The notes under the pieces were generated by a model. It saw only the letters and a list, made by a program, of their open reading frames with translations. It had not been told where the DNA came from and did not search any database. From the NCBI GenBank assembly GCA_964426605.1, contig CAYRQK010000001.1, forward strand, positions 124,001 to 188,000: DNA of 64,000 nt. The letters are read 5' to 3'. Shown in pieces: positions 40,783 through 49,202 of the stretch; position 1 is the stretch's first letter; each line of letters begins with the position of its first letter. The DNA comes from JAGQNT01 sp964426605. GTDB lineage: Bacteria; Patescibacteriota; Saccharimonadia; Saccharimonadales; UBA4665. The position numbers were made by a program, and so were the translations under genes.

Positions 40783-41097
40783 ATCTGTATCTAGAGGTCG
40801 GACCTCTAGGTAGGTTTCTGACGACAATTCTACTGCATCTATATCTGTTACTTTGCTGAGTAGTACGTCGTCTGCTCGGCTTTGCTCGAGTATTTCGCCG
40901 AGCCGTATCAGCAGCCGGTCGGTGTCGCTGACCCTTCTGGATTTTGTGAGTCGGTCGACGGGTCGCAACCAGGTCATAGCTTTGGTGAGCCTTTGCCGAT
41001 GTTCGAGCGCCTTGTCTTGTATGGCTTCATAGAACTCGGTTTTGCCGTCTTGAAGCGCTTTGGATGGACAGAGTTCGGATTGAGCCGCGGTGTTCAC
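40729..41097 (-). CDS. Hypothetical basic/acidic helical protein carrying the palindrome-encoded motif
   Basis: The 122-residue protein starts with GTG at 41095-41097, giving VNTAAQSELCPSKALQDGKT. The middle is charged and helical (EHRQRLTKAMTWLRPVDRLT, SDTDRLLIRLGEILEQSRAD). Residues 97-103 read LEVRPLD, from the opposite strand of the palindrome at 40791. A TTGACG/TATGCT promoter with 16-nt spacing ends 6 nt before the GTG, strong support for a real leaderless gene. It overlaps the mnmA 3' end by 54 nt. No family recognised. Confidence 0.65.
   Translation of the reverse strand: MNTAAQSELCPSKALQDGKTEFYEAIQDKALEHRQRLTKAMTWLRPVDRLTKSRRVSDTDRLLIRLGEILEQSRADDVLLSKVTDIDAVELSSETYLEVRPLDTDLDNDTAAQTAVAIVEHS
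40791..40809. repeat. Palindromic coding element, copy 4 (in the gene facing mnmA)
   Basis: This is the same 19-nt palindrome, 133 nt from copy 3. It is read on the minus strand, again starting at a codon boundary (96 codons after the GTG). Because the central base is now C, the motif becomes LEVRPLD. Confidence 0.93.
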
Positions 41098-41103
41098 CAG
41101 CTC

Positions 41104-41131
41104 AGCATACTCTTTCGTGCATATCCGTCAA
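41104..41131 (-). promoter_or_regulatory. Leaderless-type promoter of the hypothetical gene facing mnmA
   Basis: On the minus strand TTGACG (41126-41131) and TATGCT (41104-41109) are 16 nt apart. The -10 box ends 6 nt before the GTG start. It is divergent from the alaS promoter 56 nt away. Confidence 0.7.
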
Positions 41132-41164
41132 CAAACTTCGTGTAGAAACTCGCGGCACCTCTGT

Positions 41165-41170
41165 TATACT
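41165..41170 (+). promoter_or_regulatory. -10 box (TATACT) of a probably leaderless alaS
   Basis: TATACT ends 6 nt before ATG 41177, with no Shine-Dalgarno. It rules out the longer in-frame start at 41090. Confidence 0.65.
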
Positions 41171-41176
41171 GTACTT

Positions 41177-43090
41177 ATGAACGCGCAAGAAATCCGCAAA
41201 AAGTATCTAGAGTTTTGCCAGCAGAATGGGCATGCACTGATCCCGCGCGCCCAGTTAGTGCCGCAAGACGACCCGACGACACTATTTACCGGCAGCGGCA
41301 TGCAGCCACTATTGCCATACCTCTTGGGTGCCGAACACCCCGATGGCGTGCGCTTGGCCGATAGCCAAACATGCTTGCGCGCGCAAGATATCGAGGAGGT
41401 GGGCGATAACCGCCACACGACATTTTTTGAGATGTTGGGCAACTGGAGCTTAGGTGACTACTTTAAGGCCGATCAGCTGCCGTGGTTTTTTGATTTTTTG
41501 ACCACCATCGTGGGTCTCGATCCAGCCAAGTTGTACGTGACCTGCTTTATTGGCGATGAAGCCAACGATATCCCGCGTGATACCGAGAGCGCCAAAATCT
41601 GGAAAGAATTGTTCGAGGAAAAGGGTGTTGACGGCACAGAAATTGAGATTGGTAGTGAGGCCAATGGTGCCGCAAGAGGCATGCGAGGCGGCCGGATATT
41701 CTACTATGATGCCAGTAAAAACTGGTGGTGCCGCGCTGGCAAGATCGACGACATGCCCGAGGGTGAGCCGGGTGGCCCTGACAGCGAGGTTTTTTATGAA
41801 TTTAGTCACGTCGCGCACAACAAAGACTACGGCGAACATTGCCACCCCAACTGCGACTGTGGTCGCTACATGGAGATTGGCAACAATGTGTTTATGGAAT
41901 ACGTACGGACGGCGCAGGGATTTGCCAAGCTGCCCAAGCAAAATGTTGACTTTGGTGGTGGCCTGGAGCGCATCGCCGCCGCCGCGCTCGACAGCCCAGA
42001 CATCTTCACGATCAGCCTGATGGCGCCCATCATCACGAAGCTAGAGGAAATCAGTGGCAAGCGCTACGATAGCCACACCGAGAGCATGCGTGTGATTGCC
42101 GATCATTTGCGAGCCGCTACCTTCCTGGCCGTAGACGGCGTGGTGCCCAGCAACAAAGAGCAGGGCTATGTGATGCGCCGGCTGTTGCGCCGGGCGATTC
42201 GCTTTGCGTTTGAGCTAGGTGTAGAACAGAATTTCCTGGAGCAGATAGTACCAGTGATTGCTGATCTGTACACCGCCGATTTCCCAGAGGTCGCGAAAAG
42301 TCGCGAAAAGATTATAGAAGTGCTCGTCAAGGAAGAAAAAGCTTTCCGCCAGACCCTGCGCAAGGGCATTCGTGAGCTAGAGAAAATGAAAGAGGGTGGC
42401 TTGCACGGCGCCGAACTCTTCAAGCTATACGACACCTACGGATTTCCGGTGGAGCTGAGTGTCGAGGAAGCTTTCACACAAGGCATCGTAGTACCCGACA
42501 ACTGGCGCGAAGAGTTTGATGCACATATGGCCGAGCAGCGTGCCCGCAGCCAAACAGCGGCCAAGGGTACCTTCAAGGGTGGTCTGGGCGGCCAAACCGA
42601 GCAGCACAAGAGATACCACACCGCGACGCATCTAATGTACCAAAGCCTGCGTGCGGTGCTCGGTGACCACGTGATTCAGCACGGCAGTAATATCACCGAG
42701 GAAAGACTACGTTTTGACTTTAGTCACCCCGAGAGGATGACCCCCGAACAGATCAAAACTGTCGAAGACATGGTCAACGAGCAGATCGACAAGGACCTAA
42801 AAGTCAGCTATGCCGAATATCCGACCAAGGTAGCTCGCGAGGAGATGGGCGCACTCGGCGCATTTGGCGATCGCTACGGCGATATAGTTAAGGTCTATAA
42901 GATGCTTGAAGACGGAGCTGATAAACCCTTCAGTTTTGAAATTTGCGGCGGCCCGCACGTGGAGCACACTGGCCAGCTGGCCGAGGGTGGTGATAGTTCA
43001 ACTGGTTCCGCTTCGCGAAAACACTTCAAAATCCTTAAAGAGGAATCATCGAGCGCCGGCATTCGGCGTATCAAAGCCGTACTGCAGTAA
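41177..43090 (+). CDS. alaS: Alanyl-tRNA synthetase lacking the C-Ala domain
   Basis: The 637-residue class II synthetase is preferred from ATG 41177 (MNAQEIRKKYLEFCQQNGHA). The catalytic core has FTGSGMQPLLPYLLG and RHTTFFEMLGNWSLGDYFK, and the tRNA-recognition part has DHLRAATFLAVDGVVPSNKE. The editing domain keeps its zinc ligands in HTATHLMYQSL and CGGPHVEHTGQL. The protein ends soon after (AGIRRIKAVLQ), so the coiled-coil and C-Ala domain of typical 870-residue enzymes are absent. It charges tRNA-Ala and clears Ser/Gly errors. Confidence 0.95.
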   Translation: MNAQEIRKKYLEFCQQNGHALIPRAQLVPQDDPTTLFTGSGMQPLLPYLLGAEHPDGVRLADSQTCLRAQDIEEVGDNRHTTFFEMLGNWSLGDYFKADQLPWFFDFLTTIVGLDPAKLYVTCFIGDEANDIPRDTESAKIWKELFEEKGVDGTEIEIGSEANGAARGMRGGRIFYYDASKNWWCRAGKIDDMPEGEPGGPDSEVFYEFSHVAHNKDYGEHCHPNCDCGRYMEIGNNVFMEYVRTAQGFAKLPKQNVDFGGGLERIAAAALDSPDIFTISLMAPIITKLEEISGKRYDSHTESMRVIADHLRAATFLAVDGVVPSNKEQGYVMRRLLRRAIRFAFELGVEQNFLEQIVPVIADLYTADFPEVAKSREKIIEVLVKEEKAFRQTLRKGIRELEKMKEGGLHGAELFKLYDTYGFPVELSVEEAFTQGIVVPDNWREEFDAHMAEQRARSQTAAKGTFKGGLGGQTEQHKRYHTATHLMYQSLRAVLGDHVIQHGSNITEERLRFDFSHPERMTPEQIKTVEDMVNEQIDKDLKVSYAEYPTKVAREEMGALGAFGDRYGDIVKVYKMLEDGADKPFSFEICGGPHVEHTGQLAEGGDSSTGSASRKHFKILKEESSSAGIRRIKAVLQ

Positions 43091-43123
43091 TGAGTAGGGT
43101 CCGGTAGTATACCAGGGGCCGAC

Positions 43124-44107
43124 TTAGCTCTCGAGTGGTAGTTCGGGCTCGGCTTCTGCGTCGAGGTGAGCGTAGGGGGCCAGGTAGCTGTCTAGCACAA
43201 ACTTGATGGCGGCGCTGATGTGGGCGTACTGTGCACGGTCGCTATAGGCATCGATATATTCGCCCACGTGCTCTTCGTAGCCAAGCCAGTGCGCCATGAT
43301 TAGCAGCTCGTCTGGCCCAAAGTCTATGCCGGTTCGCTGACTGAAGTATGGCTCTTGCTCGCCCTGCATGCCGAACTCTCGTTGGGATGAGGTTATTTCG
43401 GTCGTCCGGCCCTCGTCTAATTGCCAGGCTAGCTTGTGGCTGAGTTTTCGGCCGCAATCAGCACTCGATTGCATTTCGGCGAAGGTGGTCACGAGAGCGC
43501 GGTCACTATCAAGTAGTGGTAGCCACGCGGACCGGCTACGGAAATAGAGTGCTGATTCGTCATGCGTGCCGATGATATTGAGGAGGTTAAAGATTGTTTC
43601 TGATGACGAAGTCGACATGTCCTCCAGGTATTGGCTGACTTGCGAGGCTTCAATCGACAATTGTGTAGCGGCGATGGTAGCCAGCAGACGACTAGCCGTA
43701 ATCGGGTCGTAGCGGTAGCGTAATTCTGCCCCTTCGAAATTGTTGGTGCTTAGCACGGCTTGCTCGGGGCCAGCTAACAGCTTGTATGGCTGCCCGTTGA
43801 CACGGTAGTTGAGCAGGAGTGACCACGCTTCCTCATCTTCCTTGTGACCTTCACTATCTTTCGCTCGGTAGCGTGAAAAATCGGCCTCGAACTTGGAGAT
43901 GGTGAAACGCCGGGGGAAGTAGTGGCTCTCGCGGATCTCATGCGGTAAGCCCTCGACATCCATAACGAGATCCTCGAAGCTGACAGCCACTACATCATCA
44001 ATCTTATAGTCATCGATCATCGCCTCGAAAGCGTGTGTGTCGACGTTGGTCTCGAAGTCTCTTATGACTTGTTCTTGCCACTCATAGAAAGGTTTCGACT
44101 GCTCCAT
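43124..44107 (-). CDS. Hypothetical cytoplasmic protein, 327 residues
   Basis: ATG at 44105-44107 (MEQSKPFYEWQEQVIRDFET) is preferred; an in-frame start 47 codons earlier adds a hydrophobic stretch that overlaps the neighbouring promoter region. The protein is acidic, with mixed helix and strand. Features include DVVAVSFEDLVMDVEGLP and SHYFPRRFTISKFEADFSRY near the N-terminus, and DELLIMAHWLGYEEHVGEYI near the C-terminus. No signal peptide or catalytic motif is seen. Not recognised. Confidence 0.65.
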   Translation of the reverse strand: MEQSKPFYEWQEQVIRDFETNVDTHAFEAMIDDYKIDDVVAVSFEDLVMDVEGLPHEIRESHYFPRRFTISKFEADFSRYRAKDSEGHKEDEEAWSLLLNYRVNGQPYKLLAGPEQAVLSTNNFEGAELRYRYDPITASRLLATIAATQLSIEASQVSQYLEDMSTSSSETIFNLLNIIGTHDESALYFRSRSAWLPLLDSDRALVTTFAEMQSSADCGRKLSHKLAWQLDEGRTTEITSSQREFGMQGEQEPYFSQRTGIDFGPDELLIMAHWLGYEEHVGEYIDAYSDRAQYAHISAAIKFVLDSYLAPYAHLDAEAEPELPLES

Positions 44108-44238
44108 AAGTGTACAATTATGCCACAAAATGTACCCAATCACAATGACTGGCGGCAACGCATAAATGTCTCTTGAAAATAGAGCGTCAGCGGGTGTACC
44201 ATAAGCATAAGTTAGTACTAAACAAAGAGGAACGAAGT

Positions 44239-44475
44239 ATGTCATCATTTTCTCATGAAGGCGGCCGCGTGCGTGCCGATGTAAACGGGTTGGACCCTCG
44301 AGCGCGTGAGCTTACTGAGTTCGCGATTGATATTGTGACTGCAATCCCGATGACCCGACCGGCTCGGGCAAACGAAGAGGGCATCATTGAGCGCCCAATG
44401 GCCCTTGGTGTATCACCCGCCTACCTGCAAGTAATTGCCGATATAGCGCTTCGTGGCGGGCAGGAGCAAGCGTAG
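44239..44475 (+). CDS. Hypothetical small protein, 78 residues
   Basis: ATG 44239 (MSSFSHEGGRVRADVNGLDP) has GAGGAA about 8 nt upstream. The protein is soluble, with a helical middle (RARELTEFAIDIVTAIPMTR) and VSPAYLQVIADIALRGGQEQ near the end. It is divergent from the hypothetical gene before it. No family recognised. Confidence 0.55.
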   Translation: MSSFSHEGGRVRADVNGLDPRARELTEFAIDIVTAIPMTRPARANEEGIIERPMALGVSPAYLQVIADIALRGGQEQA

Positions 44476-44497
44476 CTTTATCTCGGCCAAGGCGTGC

Positions 44498-44503
44498 TAA
44501 AAT
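44498..44503 (+). promoter_or_regulatory. -10 box (TAAAAT) of the FtsA/PilM-like gene
   Basis: TAAAAT ends 8 nt before ATG 44512; no Shine-Dalgarno is present. Confidence 0.5.
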
Positions 44504-44511
44504 GAAAGCAT

Positions 44512-45840
44512 ATGCTTGATAAGTTGAAAGATCTCAGCCGGGCAGCTATGGCTCGAGCCGGCGATGCCGTCAGCAGGGCTAGCAGTGCGGCGTCATCCAA
44601 GATAAAAACTGACGAAGATCAGCACATCGTAGCGCTCGATATTGGCACTGAGTTTGTGAAAGCCCTGGTAGCTAAGGTGGGCCGCGATGGCAGCATTGAG
44701 ATCGTCGGTGTAGGTCGGGCACATCAGAAGCTCAGCGACATCCAGGCTGGCGCTATCAGCGACATTGCCTCGGTGGTGCAGAACTGCGATAAGGCCCTCA
44801 ACGAGGCCGAGCAGCAAGCCGGCGTCAGTGTGCGAACAGCTATTATTGGTATCGCTGGCGAGCTGGTCAAGGGCACAACGACCACTGTCCGGGTGGCTCG
44901 CAAAGACTCCAAAAAGCAGCTGGATATTGAGGAGATGGAGCGCATTATCAAACTGGTGCAGTCGCGGGCCGAAATCCGGGCAAAACAGCAAATAGGTGTC
45001 GAGATGGGTGGCAAAGACATCGAACTGCGGCTCGTCAACAGTGCGCTGGTGAGTATCGAGATCGACGGCTACCCAGTGACCAACCCGATTGGCTTCCAGG
45101 GCAAAGATGTTGTGGTGCAGCTGTATACGGCCTTTGCGCCAATGATTCATATTGGGGCGCTGGAGCGCACGGCGCAAGAGCTTGACCTAGATTTGCTGGC
45201 AGTTGCCGCCGAGCCCTTTGCTGTGTCACGATCGGTGATTGGCGACAATCAAAGTGCCAACCTGAGCGTTATTCTCATGGATGTCGGTGGTGGCACTACC
45301 GACATCGCGGTTATCAACGACGGTGGTGTGCAGGGCACCAAGATGTTTGGTATCGGTGGCCAGGCGTATACTCACAGCATAGAACATGGTGTTGGTGTGG
45401 ATTTTGATGACGCCGAGAAGCTAAAATTGGCTCTCAGCGATGACAGCTTATCGCCTCAGAAAAAGAGGGTTGTCGAAGCGGCCTTGTCGAAAACGGTCAA
45501 AGTATGGAGCGATGGTGTAGAGCTGGCCCTCGGCGACTTCGACGCACTTGATCACTTGCCGCATCGGCTGTATTTGTGTGGTGGTGGCTCGAGCCTGCAG
45601 ATACTGGTGGATGAACTACAAGACACCGATTGGTACAAGGCGTTGCCGTTTACCCGCAAGCCAGTTATACATCACGTGCGCCCTGAGCAGGTCGTTGGTA
45701 TGACCGATATGACTGGTAAGGTCAATGACCATACGTACATTACAGCCATGGGCCTACTGCGTGTCGGCACGGATACGTTGCAATTCACTGGCGGTAAAGA
45801 GTCGATTCGCGATAAGATAGATAAGATGCTACGGGTCTAG
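44512..45840 (+). CDS. FtsA/PilM-like actin-fold ATPase
   Basis: The 442-residue protein has the actin-type motifs: phosphate 1 VALDIGTEFVKALVAKV (about 40-56), phosphate 2 LMDVGGGTTDIAVINDGG, and the adenosine motif LYLCGGGSS. The domain between, with VRTAIIGIAGELVKGTTTTV and IEEMERIIKLVQSR, matches the SHS2/1C region of FtsA and PilM. FtsA tethers FtsZ to the membrane, and PilM organises the type IV pilus base; the sequence alone does not decide between them. A following membrane-protein gene and cell-wall genes favour envelope assembly. Confidence 0.82.
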   Translation: MLDKLKDLSRAAMARAGDAVSRASSAASSKIKTDEDQHIVALDIGTEFVKALVAKVGRDGSIEIVGVGRAHQKLSDIQAGAISDIASVVQNCDKALNEAEQQAGVSVRTAIIGIAGELVKGTTTTVRVARKDSKKQLDIEEMERIIKLVQSRAEIRAKQQIGVEMGGKDIELRLVNSALVSIEIDGYPVTNPIGFQGKDVVVQLYTAFAPMIHIGALERTAQELDLDLLAVAAEPFAVSRSVIGDNQSANLSVILMDVGGGTTDIAVINDGGVQGTKMFGIGGQAYTHSIEHGVGVDFDDAEKLKLALSDDSLSPQKKRVVEAALSKTVKVWSDGVELALGDFDALDHLPHRLYLCGGGSSLQILVDELQDTDWYKALPFTRKPVIHHVRPEQVVGMTDMTGKVNDHTYITAMGLLRVGTDTLQFTGGKESIRDKIDKMLRV

Positions 45841-45852
45841 CAGGTACAAATC

Positions 45853-47565
45853 ATGCAAAATGGCAAAGACACAGTATACATAGATATTGACGACGATATT
45901 ACGACCATCATCGAAAAGGTGACGGGTTCGAAGCAGAAAGTCGTTGCATTGGTGCTGCCTAAGCGTGCAGCCGTGCTGCAGAGTATGGTAAACATGAAGC
46001 TGCTGAAGCGCAGTGCCGACAATGCGAGCAAAAATGTGGTACTCGTCACGAGTGAAGCCGGCCTGATGCCACTTGCCGGTACCGTGGGGCTCCACGTTGC
46101 CAAGACTCCACTATCCAAACCCGAGATACCGGTGAGCCCGGTCATTCGCAACGGAGTGGAGACTATTGACGAAGATGAAGTTGTCCAGATGGATGACCAG
46201 CCAGTACCCGAATACACAGCCGAGAATGCCGGCGACATGCCGGTCGGTGAACTTGCCGGTGCAGCTGCCGGTGTTGGTGCAGCCGCCACCAAGGGTGTCG
46301 AAACCGTTGAGCTAGACGATGAGGCCGAAGCAATACCGGCAGACCATAAGGATCGACCCAAAAAGAAGAGCAATGGCAAACAGTCGAAGATCCCGAGTTT
46401 TATGAAATTCCAAAAGGGCATGATATTTGCGGCGCTGGGCCTCATTGTGCTGATAGTGGGCCTGTACTTTTGTATTGCGGTGCTGCCCAAGGCGACGGTG
46501 GCCATCTCAACTGATGCGACGGACTACAATAGCGATATCAACGTTACCCTGGACTCGACCGCTTCCGGTGTGAGTGTTAGTACAAACACTGTACCGGCAA
46601 CCATTGTCCAGCAGCAGAAGACCTACACTCAGCAGGTTGCCGCTACCGGCCAGCTCAACAACGGTGACAAGGCAACCGGTAGTATCCAAATGGAAATATG
46701 CGCCAATAGTCCAGGTGTCGTCAAGGATGTGCCAGCAGGCACAGTTGTGACTACGTCCAGCCAGACGTACCTTACGCAGGATACGGCTCATTTTACCTAC
46801 AACCCGGGGGGTGGCGGCAGCTGCTTTGATTTCAGATCTAACGACATAGACATCACTGCAACGAAGAGCGGTGCCAATTACAACACGGACCACTCGGCTA
46901 CGTTCACCGTGAACGGCCGTAACGGCGTCAGTGCCACTGGATCTGCCAGCGGTGGCACCGATGACATCACCAAGGTTGTGTCTCAGAGCGACATTGATAA
47001 CGCCAAGAGCCAAATTAATACCCAAGATACAACGGCCATCAAGAGTGCGCTCCTGCAGCAACTGCGCCAGCAAAACCTGTACCCAGTGCAGTCCAGTTTT
47101 GCGGCCGGTACGCCTAGCGTCACGAGTAGTAGTCAGCCAGGAGATAAGGCCGATACCGTTACGTTGACCGAATCGATTACCTACACCATGTACGGTACCC
47201 AGCGTAGCTATCTCGATCAACTCATCAAGAATAACATCAAACAACAGATTGACCCGGCGACCCAGACCATTCTCAAGGACGGCCTCGACAACGCAACCGT
47301 CAAGCAACTCGGCGTAGCCGACACGAGCGTCAAGATTAGTGTTTCTACGACGGCTACGGTTGGGCCAAAACTCAGTGTGAGTCAGCTGAAGGATCAGATT
47401 AGAGGTAAGAAGGCGGGTTACGTGAAGTCGCTTATTGGCAATCAGCCGGGTGTTACCAAAGTATCGGTCAAGTTGAGTCCATTCTGGGTTAGTTCGGTAC
47501 CCAGTAACTTGCACAAGATCACCATAACGGTGGACAAAGCGTCAGACGGCAATAGTGGCTCATAA
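45853..47565 (+). CDS. Single-span membrane protein with large outer beta-rich domain, partner of the FtsA/PilM-like ATPase
   Basis: The 570-residue protein starts with a small cytoplasmic domain (VYIDIDDDITTIIEKVTGSK, ALVLPKRAAVLQSMVNMKLL), a disordered acidic linker and a membrane helix (about 197-216, MIFAALGLIVLIVGLYFCIA). The outer part (about 220-570) is beta-rich with a GlyGly-Cys loop and a C-terminal repeat-like region (LSVSQLKDQIRGKKAGYVKS). It resembles baseplate-J-like membrane proteins common in CPR genomes. Its stop overlaps ruvX. It may link division or pilus machinery to the envelope. Confidence 0.72.
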   Translation: MQNGKDTVYIDIDDDITTIIEKVTGSKQKVVALVLPKRAAVLQSMVNMKLLKRSADNASKNVVLVTSEAGLMPLAGTVGLHVAKTPLSKPEIPVSPVIRNGVETIDEDEVVQMDDQPVPEYTAENAGDMPVGELAGAAAGVGAAATKGVETVELDDEAEAIPADHKDRPKKKSNGKQSKIPSFMKFQKGMIFAALGLIVLIVGLYFCIAVLPKATVAISTDATDYNSDINVTLDSTASGVSVSTNTVPATIVQQQKTYTQQVAATGQLNNGDKATGSIQMEICANSPGVVKDVPAGTVVTTSSQTYLTQDTAHFTYNPGGGGSCFDFRSNDIDITATKSGANYNTDHSATFTVNGRNGVSATGSASGGTDDITKVVSQSDIDNAKSQINTQDTTAIKSALLQQLRQQNLYPVQSSFAAGTPSVTSSSQPGDKADTVTLTESITYTMYGTQRSYLDQLIKNNIKQQIDPATQTILKDGLDNATVKQLGVADTSVKISVSTTATVGPKLSVSQLKDQIRGKKAGYVKSLIGNQPGVTKVSVKLSPFWVSSVPSNLHKITITVDKASDGNSGS

Positions 47566-47986
47566 CATTGTGGTACAGACGAACGTTATGTCTCTCGATG
47601 TCGGTACCGTTCGCATAGGTGTAGCGGTGGCCAATGCTATTGCCCGGCTGCCACATCCGCTCCAAACAGTCCAGAACGATGATATGCTGTGGGACACACT
47701 GCACAAAGTTTGCCATGATGAGTCGATTGGTCTTGTGGTAGTGGGTTTACCGCGTGGCCTCGAGGGCCAGGAGACGGCACAGACTGCCTATTGCCGTCAA
47801 TTTGCCGATGATTGCATCAAACATTTGGGTTTGCCCGTAGAGTTGCAAGATGAGGCCCTCACATCACACCAGGCAAAGATAGAACTCGGCAGCAGCAAGC
47901 GTCCATTTCCAAAAGAAAATATTGATGCGCTGGCCGCAGTCTATATACTAGAAGATTATTTGAAGGAGCATCCAGCTGCATCATGA
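47555..47986 (+). CDS. ruvX: RuvX/YqgF family Holliday-junction resolvase-like protein
   Basis: The 143-residue RNase H-fold protein has VMSLDVGTVRIGVAVA (first catalytic Asp), VVVGLPRGLEGQETAQTAY and VELQDEALTSHQAKIEL (second acid), and ends NIDALAAVYILEDYL, the family signature. GTG 47555, inside the end of the preceding gene, is used as start; GTG 47570 is also possible. YqgF-type enzymes act in 16S rRNA 5'-end processing and on junction DNA. It overlaps mltG by 4 nt. Confidence 0.92.
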   Translation: MAHNIVVQTNVMSLDVGTVRIGVAVANAIARLPHPLQTVQNDDMLWDTLHKVCHDESIGLVVVGLPRGLEGQETAQTAYCRQFADDCIKHLGLPVELQDEALTSHQAKIELGSSKRPFPKENIDALAAVYILEDYLKEHPAAS

Positions 47987-49017
47987 GGCATTATCGAGTA
48001 GACAAACGGAGAGGCAAATATCGGCGCGCATCGCAGCGCATTTTGGGGCTCGCTATTGTACTAGCCTTAATTGTGGTCGTTGGTAGCTTGTTCGTGCATC
48101 GTTCGTATAGCAGTCAGTTGAAACCGGTCAGTGACAGTACCCGGACTGTCTATGTGACGATTGCCTCTGGCACTCCACCAAACGATATCGCACAGTTGTT
48201 GCACGACCAGGGTCTGATCCGTAGCGTTAGTGCCTTTGTGTGGTACGTCACGGGTCACAATCAGCGTGACAAGCTTCAGGCGGGTACCTACCGTCTGGCG
48301 CCCAATATGAGTACGCCGGCCATCGCCGACACGATCGCTGAGGGCAAAATTGCCACCGATCTCGTCACTATTGTGCCGGGACAGACGCTGGTCGAGATTC
48401 GTAAATCGTTTATTACGGCCGGTTTTAAGGTGACTAATGTCGATGCAGCACTGCAAGTTGACCAGTATCGTGGCAGTCCGGCACTGGCTGACAACCCGGC
48501 GGCCTCATCACTCGAGGGCTTTTTGTACCCTGATTCGTACCAAAAGACGGCCAATACTGACCCTCGGACCGTTGTGGAGGAGGCACTTGGTGAGATGCAA
48601 AAGCACCTCACGACCCAGGTTCGTGACGGCTTTGCATCCCAAGGGCTCACAGTGTATCAAGGGGTGACGCTGGCATCCATTGTTGAGAGGGAAGTTTCTA
48701 AGCAGAGTGATCGCACGCAGGTTGCGCAGGTGTTCCTGTCCCGATTAAAGCAGAATATACGGCTGGGTTCCGACGTGACGGTACTGTACGCCCGAGCCAA
48801 TAATGATCCCAGCTACGACACTACCGAACATCTCGGCTTACCACCTGGGCCGATTGCCGCTGTCAGCGACAGCACCCTCGAGGCTGTCGCGCGGCCTGCG
48901 GGCACTAGTTGGCTGTACTTCGTCACCGGTGACGATGGTACGACACACTTCGCACATACTCTGCAGGGACATCAGCAGAATATTGCTGCATATTGCCACC
49001 AAAAGTGCCCAAATTAG
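47983..49017 (+). CDS. mltG: Endolytic murein transglycosylase MltG
   Basis: The 344-residue protein has one N-terminal membrane helix (ILGLAIVLALIVVVGSLFVH), a LysM-like subdomain (YVTIASGTPPNDIAQLLHDQ) and the YceG catalytic domain: SLEGFLYPDSYQ, VTLASIVEREVS with the catalytic Glu, RLGSDVTVLYA and LGLPPGPIAAVS. MltG cuts nascent glycan strands and sets their length. The start overlaps the ruvX stop, and this ruvX-mltG pair is also known in other bacteria. Confidence 0.95.
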   Translation: MRHYRVDKRRGKYRRASQRILGLAIVLALIVVVGSLFVHRSYSSQLKPVSDSTRTVYVTIASGTPPNDIAQLLHDQGLIRSVSAFVWYVTGHNQRDKLQAGTYRLAPNMSTPAIADTIAEGKIATDLVTIVPGQTLVEIRKSFITAGFKVTNVDAALQVDQYRGSPALADNPAASSLEGFLYPDSYQKTANTDPRTVVEEALGEMQKHLTTQVRDGFASQGLTVYQGVTLASIVEREVSKQSDRTQVAQVFLSRLKQNIRLGSDVTVLYARANNDPSYDTTEHLGLPPGPIAAVSDSTLEAVARPAGTSWLYFVTGDDGTTHFAHTLQGHQQNIAAYCHQKCPN

Positions 49018-49202
49018 GCGTTTTTTAACACTCTTTGTGTTGTCATAACAGGGGTGGCAACGAACGATGAGGCTTGTGTATATTGTCTATATTTGCTATA
49101 TTGGTCCCCAGACGTAGGGCAATTAGTGTGTGATGTACATATCGAACACAATCTACGTCATTCTTTTGCAGATGAGCCAACACCTTGGCTTATGAGCAAA
49201 AG

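Noticed and set aside
46507..47514. 335-codon minus-strand open frame inside the 570-residue membrane protein gene
   Set aside because: It is antisense to a well supported gene, has no ribosome site or recognisable domain, and reflects the codon bias of the real strand.
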